Below, in pieces: positions 34,666 through 43,505 of a DNA stretch of 45,101 nt. A program made the position numbers and the translations under genes. Numbering within the stretch: the first letter of the stretch is position 1; each line of letters opens with the position of its first letter. The notes under the pieces are model-generated. The model searched no databases, was not told the origin of the DNA, and saw nothing but the letters and a program-made list of their open reading frames with translations. The DNA is from Bradyrhizobium liaoningense (GTDB taxonomy: Bacteria; Pseudomonadota; Alphaproteobacteria; Rhizobiales; Xanthobacteraceae): positions 1 through 45,101 of the forward strand of contig NZ_JAFCJT010000039.1 of assembly GCF_018130785.1 (NCBI RefSeq). The letters are read 5' to 3'.

Positions 34666-35328
34666 ATGATCCGTACTCTCCTTGTTGTTTTTCTTCGCGA
34701 CCTCATGCTGGCGCGCCGCATCGGCGGAGGCGGAGTTCTCGGCCTGGTCTTTTTCCTCAGTCTCGTGACGATCGTGCCTTTCGCGATCGGACCTGACCTG
34801 CGCTTGCTGTCGCGCATCGGTCCAGCCATTCTGTGGATAGCGGCGCTCCTCGCGAGTCTATTGGGCCTTGACCGTCTGTTCCAGGCGGATCACGAGGACG
34901 GTTCAGTGGACCAGATGTTGCTATCGCCGGCGCCCCTGGAACTCGTTGTTCTGGTGAAGTGCGTAGCCCACTGGTTTGTCACGGGGCTGCCCCTCGTGAT
35001 GCTCTCGCCTTTGTTTGGCCTGATGTTGAACTTGGACGGGCCGGCGCTCGGGTCCGTGGCAGCAACGTTGCTGGTTGGTACGCCGACTTTGACTTTTCTG
35101 GGAGCAATCGGTGCAGCCCTTACCGTCACGATGCGGCGCGGCGGTCTTTTGCTGTCGATCCTCGTCGTGCCACTAACCGTACCGGTGCTGATCTTCGGTG
35201 TCTCCGCGGCGCAGAGCGGCACAGTGCCCTTTCTGACGCCCTTTCTGGTCCTCTGCGCGCTCGGACTAGCATCCGTCGCCCTCGCCCCAATCGCCGCAGC
35301 CGCAGCACTTCGCGGAGCGGGAGAATGA
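34666..35328 (+). CDS. ccmB: Haem exporter permease CcmB
   Basis: 220 residues, six membrane helices. Family motifs: LRDLMLARRIGGG near the N-terminus, FAIGPDLRLL, HEDGSVDQMLLSPAPLE (about 76-92), and LTVTMRRGGLLLSIL in the loop before helix five. Membrane partner of CcmA. Ends 98 bases before the convergent ccmH stop. Confidence 0.96.
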   Translation: MIRTLLVVFLRDLMLARRIGGGGVLGLVFFLSLVTIVPFAIGPDLRLLSRIGPAILWIAALLASLLGLDRLFQADHEDGSVDQMLLSPAPLELVVLVKCVAHWFVTGLPLVMLSPLFGLMLNLDGPALGSVAATLLVGTPTLTFLGAIGAALTVTMRRGGLLLSILVVPLTVPVLIFGVSAAQSGTVPFLTPFLVLCALGLASVALAPIAAAAALRGAGE

Positions 35329-35426
35329 CGAGCGCCTGCAGCGAAAAAGGTTTGCTTCGTGGATCACCGCCGCTGAATGACTCCGCACGCCTCCGAAACT
35401 AAGACGGCTTGACCGTCACGAAATGC

Positions 35427-35903
35427 CTATGGCGAAGTATCTGAGTCTAACACCGCCGCGAGCCGATCCCGCTCGGCTTGGCTCAAGGGCGCTATCGGCG
35501 TGGACTGCAGGCGGCGCAACCCGAACAGGAGCGCAATGCCGCCCGCTGCGAGCACCAAAGCCGGCATTCCCCATAGGAGGGCGGTTTCCCACTCGAATGG
35601 TGGTTTCAGCAGGATGAAGTTCCCATAACGATTCACCAGAAAGGCGCGGACCTGCTCGTCGCTCTCGCCGAGATTAAGGCGTTCGCGCACCAGCAGCCGG
35701 AGATCTCGCGCGAACTCTGCTTTGGAATCGTCGATCGACTGGTTTTGACAGACGAGGCAGCGCAGCCCGTCGGAAATGGCCCGCGCGCGTGCCTCAAGTT
35801 TCGGGTCGGACAGGACCTCGTCTGGCTGTACTGCCCTTGCCAAGCTCGGCGCGAGGCCCGCAAGCAAGATCGAAAGCAGAAGAATGCCACGAAGCGAAAT
35901 CAT
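35427..35903 (-). CDS. ccmH: Cytochrome c maturation thiol reductase CcmH (CycL)
   Basis: 158 residues: signal peptide (to about 24), periplasmic three-helix domain with LRCLVCQNQS (Cys49, Cys52) that reduces apocytochrome haem-binding cysteines, then a C-terminal membrane helix (LLWGMPALVLAAGGIALL). Length and motifs match CycL. Its start overlaps the ccmF stop (ATGA). Confidence 0.96.
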   Translation of the reverse strand: MISLRGILLLSILLAGLAPSLARAVQPDEVLSDPKLEARARAISDGLRCLVCQNQSIDDSKAEFARDLRLLVRERLNLGESDEQVRAFLVNRYGNFILLKPPFEWETALLWGMPALVLAAGGIALLFGLRRLQSTPIAPLSQAERDRLAAVLDSDTSP

Positions 35904-37897
35904 TCGGCGGGCTGCGGCGCTGCGGGGTTGGCGGCGGCACGGACGCGCGCCGCGCGGCGTGCGAAGCCGATTCTGAGGCGTCTATCGGACAACGACACGA
36001 TTCCTCCGAACGCCATGATGACGGCGCCGATCCAGATGGCCGTCACCAGCGGTTTCCAGAACATGCGTGCATCGATCGAACCATCGGCGTGCTGCTCCCC
36101 GAGCGAAATGTAGATCTGGCCAAACCCCAGCGTCACGATGCCTGCCTCGGTGACAGTGATCTGTCGTGCAGGAAAGGTGCGCTTGGCGGGCTCGACGGTG
36201 GCCACGGCCGCGCCGCCCCTGCTGATGACCGTATGGGCCAGGACTTCAGAATAGTTCGGGCCCTGTTGCGATCGAAGATTCTCGACGGTGGCTTGATAGG
36301 GGCCTAGATTGATCGCCTGGCCCAGCTTGACGGTCGCGATCCGCTCCACGCCCCAACCGGTCGCCGCCAAGCCCATGAGTGCTAGGCCGAGGCCTGCGTG
36401 AGCGATCGCAGCACCCCAGGCTGAGCGCGGTAGCCCTACTGCTCGGGCCAGCATCACCCGAGCGGGCTGCCTACGCGCCCAGATACGCGATGCCACATCG
36501 GTGAACGAACCCACGATGAGGTAAACCGCGAGTCCAAGGCCGACCGCGGCGAGGACGGGGCCGCCTCGGACGACAGCGACGAGCAAGAGGGCTGCCACGA
36601 GGCCTCCCAAGGCTGCGACCGTCACCCGTTGCGCCGCGCCGAGGAGGTCGCCACGCTTCCAGGCGAGCGACTGACCAAGCGGCATCAGCAGAACGATCAG
36701 CGCCAGGAGCGGACCGAGCGTCAAATTGAAAAACGGTGCGCCGACCGAGATCTTGTGCCCGGTCAGGGCCTCGAGCGCGAGGGGGTAGAGCGTGCCGGTC
36801 AGCACCGTAGCGCAGCAGGCGGCAAGCAGCACGTTGTTGACTGCGAGCGCGCTCTCACGTGACACGGGCGCGAACAGACCACGCTGGCTCAGGGAAGGCG
36901 CGCGCCAAGCATAAAGCGCAAGGGACCCGCCGATGAACACCGTCAGGATGACCAGGATGAAGACGCCGCGCGCCGGGTCGCTGGCGAAGGAGTGGACGGA
37001 AGTCAGCACCCCTGAGCGCACCAGGAAGGTGCCCAGCAACGATAGTGAAAACGTAACTATCGCCAGGAACAGCGTCCAGATCTTGAGGGCTTCGCGCTTC
37101 TCCATGACGGCAGCCGAATGCAGGAGCGCCGTACCCGCAAGCCAGGGCATGAGCGATGCGTTCTCGACCGGATCCCAGAACCAGAACCCGCCCCAGCCTA
37201 GGGTGTAATAGGCCCAGTATGAGCCCATGGCGATACCAAGCGTCAGAAAGATCCAGGCAATCAGTACCCAAGGCCGAACGTAGCGCGCCCAAGCGGCGTC
37301 CAGCCTGCCGCTGATCAGCGCCGCCACCGCGAACGAGAACACGATCGAAGAACCGACATAACCGAGGTAAAGAAGCGGCGGATGAATCGCAAGGCCCGGG
37401 TCTTGAAGCAGCGGATTGAGGTCCTGACCTTCGATGGGCGCCGGAAACCGCCGCATGAAGGGATCGGACGTGAACAGGATGAAGCAGAGGAAGGCAAGGG
37501 ATATCCAGCCTTGGACCGCTAACGTATTGGCGCGAAGTTCGCTCGCCATGCCGTGCCCGAGAATCGCCACTGTCGCTCCGAAAGTCGCGAGGATAAGAAC
37601 CCAAAGCAGCATAGATCCTTCGTGATTGCCCCAGACGCCGGCGATTTTGTATACGAGTGGTTTGGTGGTCAGCGAGTTCTCGGCGACTGTTACGAGACTG
37701 AAGTCGGACACCACGTGGGCGTAAGTCAGTGCCGTGAAGGCATAGCCCAACAATAGGAACTGAGTGATTGCGGCCGGGACCGCAATGGAAGCGAGTCCGG
37801 AATCACGACTGCGGGTTCCCCAGAGCGGCAGAATTGACTGAAGCAACGCGACGGCGAGAGCCAGAGCGAGCGCGTAATGTCCGGTTTCGACGATCAT
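35900..37897 (-). CDS. ccmF: Haem lyase subunit CcmF (CycK)
   Basis: 665 residues and some 15 membrane helices. The tryptophan-rich haem-handling motif WGGFWFWDPVENAS is intact, with NHEGSMLLWVLIL, PPLLYLGYVG and further conserved His-containing loops. It receives haem from CcmE and attaches it to apocytochrome c with CcmH and CcmI. Full length, no lesion. Confidence 0.97.
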   Translation of the reverse strand: MIVETGHYALALALAVALLQSILPLWGTRSRDSGLASIAVPAAITQFLLLGYAFTALTYAHVVSDFSLVTVAENSLTTKPLVYKIAGVWGNHEGSMLLWVLILATFGATVAILGHGMASELRANTLAVQGWISLAFLCFILFTSDPFMRRFPAPIEGQDLNPLLQDPGLAIHPPLLYLGYVGSSIVFSFAVAALISGRLDAAWARYVRPWVLIAWIFLTLGIAMGSYWAYYTLGWGGFWFWDPVENASLMPWLAGTALLHSAAVMEKREALKIWTLFLAIVTFSLSLLGTFLVRSGVLTSVHSFASDPARGVFILVILTVFIGGSLALYAWRAPSLSQRGLFAPVSRESALAVNNVLLAACCATVLTGTLYPLALEALTGHKISVGAPFFNLTLGPLLALIVLLMPLGQSLAWKRGDLLGAAQRVTVAALGGLVAALLLVAVVRGGPVLAAVGLGLAVYLIVGSFTDVASRIWARRQPARVMLARAVGLPRSAWGAAIAHAGLGLALMGLAATGWGVERIATVKLGQAINLGPYQATVENLRSQQGPNYSEVLAHTVISRGGAAVATVEPAKRTFPARQITVTEAGIVTLGFGQIYISLGEQHADGSIDARMFWKPLVTAIWIGAVIMAFGGIVSLSDRRLRIGFARRAARVRAAANPAAPQPAE

Positions 37898-37940
37898 CCT
37901 TTTTCGATCCCATCGGCTGCGATGTTTCGTGAAGGCGGCG

Positions 37941-38393
37941 TTATTGCGCTCGCGCGGATATCTCGCTGCGCCGAGTGTCCTGTTGCTTGAGTTTGTCGGC
38001 TACGTCCTTCGGCATGTATCGCTCGTCGTGTTTGGCGAGCACGGTATCGGCTTGAAAAAGGCCTGGCCCCTCCACCGTACCCTCGGCCACGACGCCCTGT
38101 CCTTCACGGAACAGATCCGGCAGCAATCCAGTGTACCTGACCTTGATGTCGTGCTTCAGGTCGGTCACCGCGAAGACGACAGTCGACGATCCACCATAGG
38201 TAAGTGAGCCACGCTTCACCAGGCCGCCGATGCGCAGACGGGTTCCTTGCGCCGGCGCCTCTTCGGCCATCTCGGTCGGGCCGTAGAAGAAGACGACGCT
38301 GTCGCGCAGTGCAAACAGGATGAGCCCTACCGCGATGGCCAAAGTGAACCCTGCTGCGCTGATGATCGCGAGGCGCCTGCGCTTTCTAGTCAA
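37941..38393 (-). CDS. ccmE: Haem chaperone CcmE (CycJ)
   Basis: 150 residues: N-terminal membrane anchor (about 9-28), then the OB-fold periplasmic domain. His122 in LAKHDERYMP is the covalent haem-binding residue, with Tyr126 beside it. LRIGGLVKRGS and YTGLLPDLFREGQGVV are typical. Lies 43 bases upstream of ccmF and three bases after ccmI. Confidence 0.97.
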   Translation of the reverse strand: MTRKRRRLAIISAAGFTLAIAVGLILFALRDSVVFFYGPTEMAEEAPAQGTRLRIGGLVKRGSLTYGGSSTVVFAVTDLKHDIKVRYTGLLPDLFREGQGVVAEGTVEGPGLFQADTVLAKHDERYMPKDVADKLKQQDTRRSEISARAQ

Positions 38394-38396
38394 GAT

Positions 38397-39515
38397 CTAT
38401 CCCTTCAAACCAAGCTGCCCAACAAGTTCATCGATGCGTGCCAGCGCTTGCGCATCACCCGCGAGGTGGGCACGCGCGCTTGCAGCTGCCGCCTCGGCCT
38501 TCTGACGTTCACCCAAGAAGACGTAAGACCTTATCAGTTGCAGCCATCCCTGAAGGTTCAGGCCGTCTTTCGAGAGCTTCTCGGCGAGTCCTTCCACCAT
38601 CCCTCGGATCGCGTCGCTTCGCTGCTCCGGAGAAAGCGCTGCGATGTCATCCCGGGTTTGGCTGGAGTGGCGGGGTTCCACGTTTGATTGCGTCGCCCCA
38701 GAAAGCCCATCCAGATGTTCGCGGACAGCATCCATCCACGGGGCACCGGCCGGCGTATCCGCCTCCAGCGCCTCCCAGAGTTGTCTTGCCCGATCTTTGT
38801 CGCCGTCTTGCTCTATTGCGGCCGCATGGAAGTATCGCGCTACGGGCTGCTTTGGATCGTCTGCAAGCGCTTGGTCAATGGCGGCGCGTGCTTCTGCAGT
38901 CACAACGCCGTCGGCGGCCATCGTCAGGGCCTGCCCAAGAGCCGCGCGCTCCTGCGCATTCTCGCCGAGCAGCCGTAGCGCCGCCCTATACGCACGCGCA
39001 GCGTCCTGAAACCTTCCCATGCGCAGGTAAATTGGCGCGATTGCCTGGAATCCGCGGCCATCGTCGGGGTCAGCCGCGAGACGCGTTTCGACTTCGGAAA
39101 TCGCGGCAGCGGGGGTGAAGTTTCCGCCCGCGCGCCTCGATGCGGTCGGCATATCAGGCTGGCTGGGAGCGCCGACCTTAAGATACGACGCGAGCGCGAC
39201 GAGCGGTAGTACCAGGACGATCGCCAAGACCGCGGAAGCGCGTCTCGGCCGCCGGCGTCGCGAAACACGCAGCAGGTTCCCCGACGCGGAGTCGAGTGAC
39301 GCGAGCAGTCGGCGCCCGATCTCGGCACGCGTCGACATGGCATCCTCGGGCGCTACGAGTCCGCAGCGGACGTCATCATTCGCCTCGGCTAGAAGCCCGC
39401 GGTAGAAGGCAACGTCGGAATCGTCAACGCCAAAGCCCTCGCGCCGCTCAGAGAGCGACCGGGCCAGTGCTAGTACGACCGCTAAGGTCATCATTGCGAA
39501 GACGGCCCAGGTCAC
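38397..39515 (-). CDS. ccmI: Apocytochrome chaperone CcmI (CycH)
   Basis: 372 residues. Two membrane helices (about 1-20 and 93-113) and a periplasmic TPR domain (FQAIAPIYLRMGRFQDAARAY, then AGDAQALARIDELV at the end). FYRGLLAEAND in the cytoplasmic loop is typical. It binds apocytochrome C-termini for haem ligation. Start is GTG at 39515 with GGAGG nine bases upstream. Confidence 0.94.
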   Translation of the reverse strand: MTWAVFAMMTLAVVLALARSLSERREGFGVDDSDVAFYRGLLAEANDDVRCGLVAPEDAMSTRAEIGRRLLASLDSASGNLLRVSRRRRPRRASAVLAIVLVLPLVALASYLKVGAPSQPDMPTASRRAGGNFTPAAAISEVETRLAADPDDGRGFQAIAPIYLRMGRFQDAARAYRAALRLLGENAQERAALGQALTMAADGVVTAEARAAIDQALADDPKQPVARYFHAAAIEQDGDKDRARQLWEALEADTPAGAPWMDAVREHLDGLSGATQSNVEPRHSSQTRDDIAALSPEQRSDAIRGMVEGLAEKLSKDGLNLQGWLQLIRSYVFLGERQKAEAAAASARAHLAGDAQALARIDELVGQLGLKG

Positions 39516-39729
39516 GTTTCAAAGCCTCCGTCCGTTGTCGCCATTATGCAACGCGCCACGTGTCCGACATCCGCCGCTCTTGAAAATCGGACTGCTTCTG
39601 AGTGTGCCGCTTGCTTGGTCTGATCGGTCACTCCTGAATAATGTAAGTGGACGGAATCCCGCGCCGCCGAGGCTAGAAAAACCCTTTTGGCATCCGTCGC
39701 GCTGGGATGGGGAACTCGCAAGGCAGTCG

Positions 39730-40350
39730 TCATGGGTGCTCCGCCTCGGCAATTGCGGCCATCAAAGCAGGTCGGCTCGCGTCGGAGATGCCACCAATCA
39801 GCTTGTAGGCGATCGTGCCATCGCCCTTGATCACATAGGTCTCGGGGACGCCATAGACGCCGAAATCGATCCCCGTTCGACCTGACCGGTCGGTGCCGAC
39901 CTGTGCGAAGGGGTTCCCGTTGGCGGCCAGATAGGCCAGCGCGTTTTTGGGGTCGTCCTTGTAGGCGATGCCGGTAAGCTTCACCCCCTGTTGCTGCAGC
40001 GCCCGGTCGTTCGCCAACGCCATCAACGCCCCTTGTTCTTCCTGGCACTCGACGCACCACGACGCGAACACGTTCACGATGGTCACGTGCCCCCTCTGAA
40101 GATCGGCACTCGACAAGCCGGGTAGACCGGACGTCGAAAGCCCATCGAGTGGCTCCAGCACAAAGTGCGGCGCAGGCTTGCCGATCAGAGCCGAGGGCAC
40201 ACGCGACGGGTCTCCCGCGCCAAGCCGCACTAGCAGTAGCACCGCAATTCCGAAGAAGATCAGAAGCGGTATAATCACGCACAGGCGGGCCAGTGCGCGT
40301 CGAGGGGCCGCGGGGCTCGCTGGGAAATGCGAGGCTGGGATGTTGCTCAT
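39730..40350 (-). CDS. ccmG: Periplasmic thioredoxin CcmG/DsbE (CycY)
   Basis: 206 residues: membrane anchor (about 22-42), LIGKPAPHFVLEPLDG, then active site FASWCVECQEEQ (Cys99, Cys102). The usual intervening pair is VP; here it is VE. GIDFGVYGVPETYVI contains the cis-proline. It keeps CcmH and apocytochromes reduced. Start overlaps the ccmD stop (ATGA). 214 non-coding bases separate it from ccmI, so the minus-strand genes form two units, ccmCDG and ccmIEFH, unless read through. Confidence 0.95.
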   Translation of the reverse strand: MSNIPASHFPASPAAPRRALARLCVIIPLLIFFGIAVLLLVRLGAGDPSRVPSALIGKPAPHFVLEPLDGLSTSGLPGLSSADLQRGHVTIVNVFASWCVECQEEQGALMALANDRALQQQGVKLTGIAYKDDPKNALAYLAANGNPFAQVGTDRSGRTGIDFGVYGVPETYVIKGDGTIAYKLIGGISDASRPALMAAIAEAEHP

Positions 40351-40502
40351 ACGCGTCCACGTGGATCCGAGTGGTCAAGTAGCAGGCGACGCAAGGCACG
40401 GAGCTGAACGCGATAGTCGATGAGGACCGCCGCGATCATCCCGGCCAAGGCGGAGCCCGCCACCAGAAATGCCGCCGTGATGAATCCGCTATGCTGCACC
40501 AT
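40347..40502 (-). CDS. ccmD: Haem exporter protein CcmD (CycX)
   Basis: 51 residues from ATG 40502: short lead, one membrane helix (GFITAAFLVAGSALAG to about residue 27), then the typical DYRVQLRALRRL basic helix. It stabilises the CcmABC-CcmE complex. Starts 7 bases after the ccmC stop. Confidence 0.9.
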   Translation of the reverse strand: MVQHSGFITAAFLVAGSALAGMIAAVLIDYRVQLRALRRLLLDHSDPRGRV

Positions 40503-40509
40503 GATCTGC

Positions 40510-41283
40510 TCAGGACGCCATTTCGGCAGGCAGCATGCGAGCAATCGCGGGTTCGCCCGCAGCCGCTAGCGTGCCCCTAAGCCGCCGGGCTCGGCGTCGC
40601 ATGATCTCGTTACGGACCGCCATTACGTGGAGAGTCATGAACAACAGCGTATATGCGAGCCCCATAACGATTAGCGGCCACAACATCGAGCTCGCGATCG
40701 CCGAGCCCTCCATTCGAAATACCGAGGCCGGCTGGTGGAGAGTGTTCCACCAATCAACCGAGAACTTCACGATCGGGATGTTGATGAATCCCACCAAGGT
40801 CATGATAGAAACTGCTCGTGCTGCTCTACTCGGCTCCTCGATCGTCTGCCAAAGCGCGATCAGACCGAGATAGATGAGAAAGAGAACCAACATCGAGGTG
40901 AGCCGGGCGTCCCAGACCCAATATGTGCCCCACATCGGTTTGCCCCAAAGGGAGCCTGTGACGAGGCAGATGAAGGTGAAAGTTGCGCCAAGCGGCGCAG
41001 CCGCCTTTTGGGCCGCATCGGCAAGCGGATGACGCCAAACTAAGGATCCGAGCGCAGACGCCACCATGAACGTGTAGGCAAGCATCGCTATCCATGCGGC
41101 AGGGACGTGGATGTACATGATGCGCACCGTCTCGCCCTGCTGGTAGTCGGGTGGCGCGGCGAATGCTCCAAATAGACCGAGCGCGAAGGCGAAGGTTGTC
41201 GACCCCCAAAGCCAAGGCAGCAGCTTTGCGGCGATACGCATGAAATTACCAGGATTACTGTAGGCGGTGAAGCTCAGCTTCAA
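40510..41283 (-). CDS. ccmC: Haem exporter permease CcmC
   Basis: 257 residues with six membrane helices. Tryptophan-rich motif GTYWVWDARLTSML (haem-binding), MYIHVPAAW (conserved His), VDWWNTLHQP (second His). It loads haem onto CcmE. A TTG start at 41283 is preferred: GAGGAG lies about 10 bases upstream and the protein then begins KLSFTAYSNPGNFM, matching the family N-terminus; ATG 41241 would cut 14 conserved-position residues. Confidence 0.93.
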   Translation of the reverse strand: MKLSFTAYSNPGNFMRIAAKLLPWLWGSTTFAFALGLFGAFAAPPDYQQGETVRIMYIHVPAAWIAMLAYTFMVASALGSLVWRHPLADAAQKAAAPLGATFTFICLVTGSLWGKPMWGTYWVWDARLTSMLVLFLIYLGLIALWQTIEEPSRAARAVSIMTLVGFINIPIVKFSVDWWNTLHQPASVFRMEGSAIASSMLWPLIVMGLAYTLLFMTLHVMAVRNEIMRRRARRLRGTLAAAGEPAIARMLPAEMAS

Positions 41284-41759
41284 CTTTACGATCTCCTCAC
41301 AGCCAACTCGCGCGCAGGGAATTCGCTCGCTTCCGATTGCGGCTCGCGACCGTGCCATTGGGGGGGTCTGCGAGCCGATGAGTATTGCATCACACCGGAG
41401 ACGACCTCGCAAATTGCCGTCAGTTATCGTTTCGATGCCAAGTAGGCGCTCAGAGATTCGATATCTCCATCGCGTGGTCAGGCCGATTGCAACACACTCA
41501 TCGCGGCGGCTACCCTCGATGACTGCTCGCCTACAATCTCCCGGGACGTCGTCGGCAAGGCCTTCTCTCGTTGGGTCTGGGCGAGCGGTAAAGCGTCGTC
41601 CCCACTGATCTGCAGGCTTTATACGATGGCCGCAATCAGCGTGAGGCGCCCCCTCCGTACGCGATGCGTACGCTCCCGCAGTCTACCGAAAGAATGCATG
41701 TCCAAAGAGAATTTCTAGTTTCGTCGGCTACGTCTGATCCTGAGGTCCATTGCGCCCGC
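41284..41759. other. Region upstream of ccmC, no gene; holds R1b
   Basis: 475 bases, no supported gene. The palindrome TGAAGCTCAGCTTCA spans the ccmC start (about 41267-41281). Confidence 0.5.
41692..41752. repeat. Interspersed repeat R1, copy b
   Basis: 61 bases, partner of 13982-14042 in the same orientation; 50 of 61 identical, no gaps. Confidence 0.7.
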
Positions 41760-41929
41760 GGCGAGCAAGGGAGGACTAGAACCTGAGCGCGACCCGCCCA
41801 GGGAAATCGGGCCGGCGGTCCGCCTTGGCAGATCGATCTCGAGACAAGATAGACCATGTTAGGCCCTGGCGTCGGGACCACGCCCGGCGTAATCGCCGCG
41901 AAGGTGAGCAAGCTGGTGATTGGTGGCAT
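41760..41929 (-). pseudogene. LysE-family exporter N-terminal fragment
   Basis: Starts MPPITSLLTFAAITPGVV then PTPGPNMVYLVSRSICQGG, the N-terminal helix and TPGPN motif of LysE/RhtB amino-acid exporters. The match ends after about 40 residues and the frame becomes meaningless. Relic only. Confidence 0.75.
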
Positions 41930-42164
41930 CTGCTATCTCCGCTACGACCAGGAAACCCAGACGCGCGGCTCAAAGCCTTCGCGCTTCCCGACGGTTATCC
42001 TTCTTCAGCGTCAGTCGCGCGAGGCAGGCACAGAATAGACCAGCAAGCCCGACGTGGTAAACCGCGTCGATGGCATCGATTCAATAACCGATGGTCATTA
42101 GACGTCGAGTTTCGCGTTCCTATTTTCGTCTCGTCTGCAAAGGAATTCGGAAGATTAGACTATT

Positions 42165-43103
42165 GTGAAATACACAATGAGATTATTTGCCGAATTTCTT
42201 GCGGTTACCTTCGTGGGAGGAATTGGGCTTGCGGTCGATACCACGGGTATATCTCTTATCCTGTTTCCCGAGATGGCCGCTTTAGCGTATGATGTATTCA
42301 CGCGCCCCCGCGGAAAATGGGCAAGCCAACCAATCAGACTGATTGCTACCCCTACGATCACCGCGATCCTGGGGGTGATGATTACTCGCCACTGGGAATA
42401 CAGCGGCCTCGCGGTAACTGTTGTTGCCCTCCTGAGCCTAGTTGTTATTAAACTGCTCCGATCGAACATCGGAGCTGCGATCTCTGCCGGTGTGCTTCCA
42501 ATGGCCCTCGGCGTGATGAGTTGGGGTTACCCCGCCGCCATTCTCGCGGGACTCGCCGTACTCGCCATTGCGTTGACGTTCTGGAAGCGCCTTGATCCCG
42601 ATAGTTACCTATCTGAGGGGGGCAAGGAGAGCCGGATTATTGAGACCGCCGAAACTCCGCCGAGAGATCGGTTCTGGATCTTCGCACTGACGGCATTCGT
42701 CTTCGCGCTGGGAGCGGTGGCTCAAACAACGGGATTGCGCTTCCTGTTATTCCCTCCGCTGATCGTTGTGGCCTATGAGTTATTTGGTCACCCGGACCTT
42801 CCTGGCTGGATGTCACGGCCGGTATTGTTTCCTCTCGTATGTTTTCTGACCGCATCCGTTGGCTTACTCTTGAGCACGGGCTTTCACACAGAATTTTTGG
42901 GCGTGACGGTTACCATGCTTTGCTCGATTGCTATTTTACGGATGTTTAAAGTCCATATGCCGCCTGCCCTCGCCGTTGGTTTGATACCGTTCGTCATCGA
43001 CCATCCCACCTTTTGGTATCCGATCTCGGTGTTCTCGGGCGCCGCTGCGCTCATCGCCTCTACCAGAGTATACAGCTTTATTACTCATCAGCCGGTAATA
43101 TAG
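42165..43103 (+). CDS. Internally duplicated HPP-like membrane protein
   Basis: 312 residues, about eight membrane helices in two similar halves joined by a polar linker (about 147-168). Half 1: ISLILFPEMAALAYDVF, then SNIGAAISAGVLPMALG and GYPAA. Half 2: LRFLLFPPLIVVAYELF, then HMPPALAVGLIPFVID and FWYPIS. The LLFPPL...AYELF and PPALAVGLIP patterns resemble the HPP family. GTG 42165 is the outermost start; ATG 42177 is an alternative, neither with a clear Shine-Dalgarno sequence. Substrate unknown. Confidence 0.78.
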   Translation: MKYTMRLFAEFLAVTFVGGIGLAVDTTGISLILFPEMAALAYDVFTRPRGKWASQPIRLIATPTITAILGVMITRHWEYSGLAVTVVALLSLVVIKLLRSNIGAAISAGVLPMALGVMSWGYPAAILAGLAVLAIALTFWKRLDPDSYLSEGGKESRIIETAETPPRDRFWIFALTAFVFALGAVAQTTGLRFLLFPPLIVVAYELFGHPDLPGWMSRPVLFPLVCFLTASVGLLLSTGFHTEFLGVTVTMLCSIAILRMFKVHMPPALAVGLIPFVIDHPTFWYPISVFSGAAALIASTRVYSFITHQPVI

Positions 43104-43151
43104 GCGACACTCGGCGCTCTAAAGAATGACCGGATCAGCCCGGGTGCAGGC

Positions 43152-43376
43152 TTGAGACGAGCAACTGCGGCTCGCTCAACCGCCCACGCTTGCACCGCGG
43201 CGATCGATTTTGTTCTCGTGCCCGATCGCGCCAAACTGACTAAGATCGTCCAGCGGGTGCGGTACGGACGGTTGCGGACGAACATCGGCAACATTACGAC
43301 CCTCGATGATGCCATCGCTGTTTTCAATCCGACCAAGCGGATCAGCGGGAAGACGATCATCCGCATTCGTCCGTGA
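43152..43376 (+). pseudogene. Zinc-type alcohol dehydrogenase/quinone oxidoreductase C-terminal fragment
   Basis: IDFVLVPDRAKLTKIVQRV, GRLRTNIGNITTLDDA and ISGKTIIRIRP match the last ~70 residues of medium-chain dehydrogenases (the helix before the C-terminal KxIIxV strand). The Rossmann fold and active site are missing upstream. Confidence 0.65.
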
Positions 43377-43505
43377 ACGACATGCGCCTTGAATCGTGGC
43401 CTGGCGGCGATATCAATAGTCTTTTCCTTAATTTTCGAGCGATGAGTAATTTAGACCCGATCGCGTCGCGGCGGGCTTGTCTGCCGCGGGCACCTCGCCG
43501 TATCT

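Noticed and set aside
41267..41281. Palindrome TGAAGCTCAGCTTCA as a type III secretion (tts) box
   Set aside because: The tts consensus is much longer and not matched; the palindrome lies within the first codons of ccmC.
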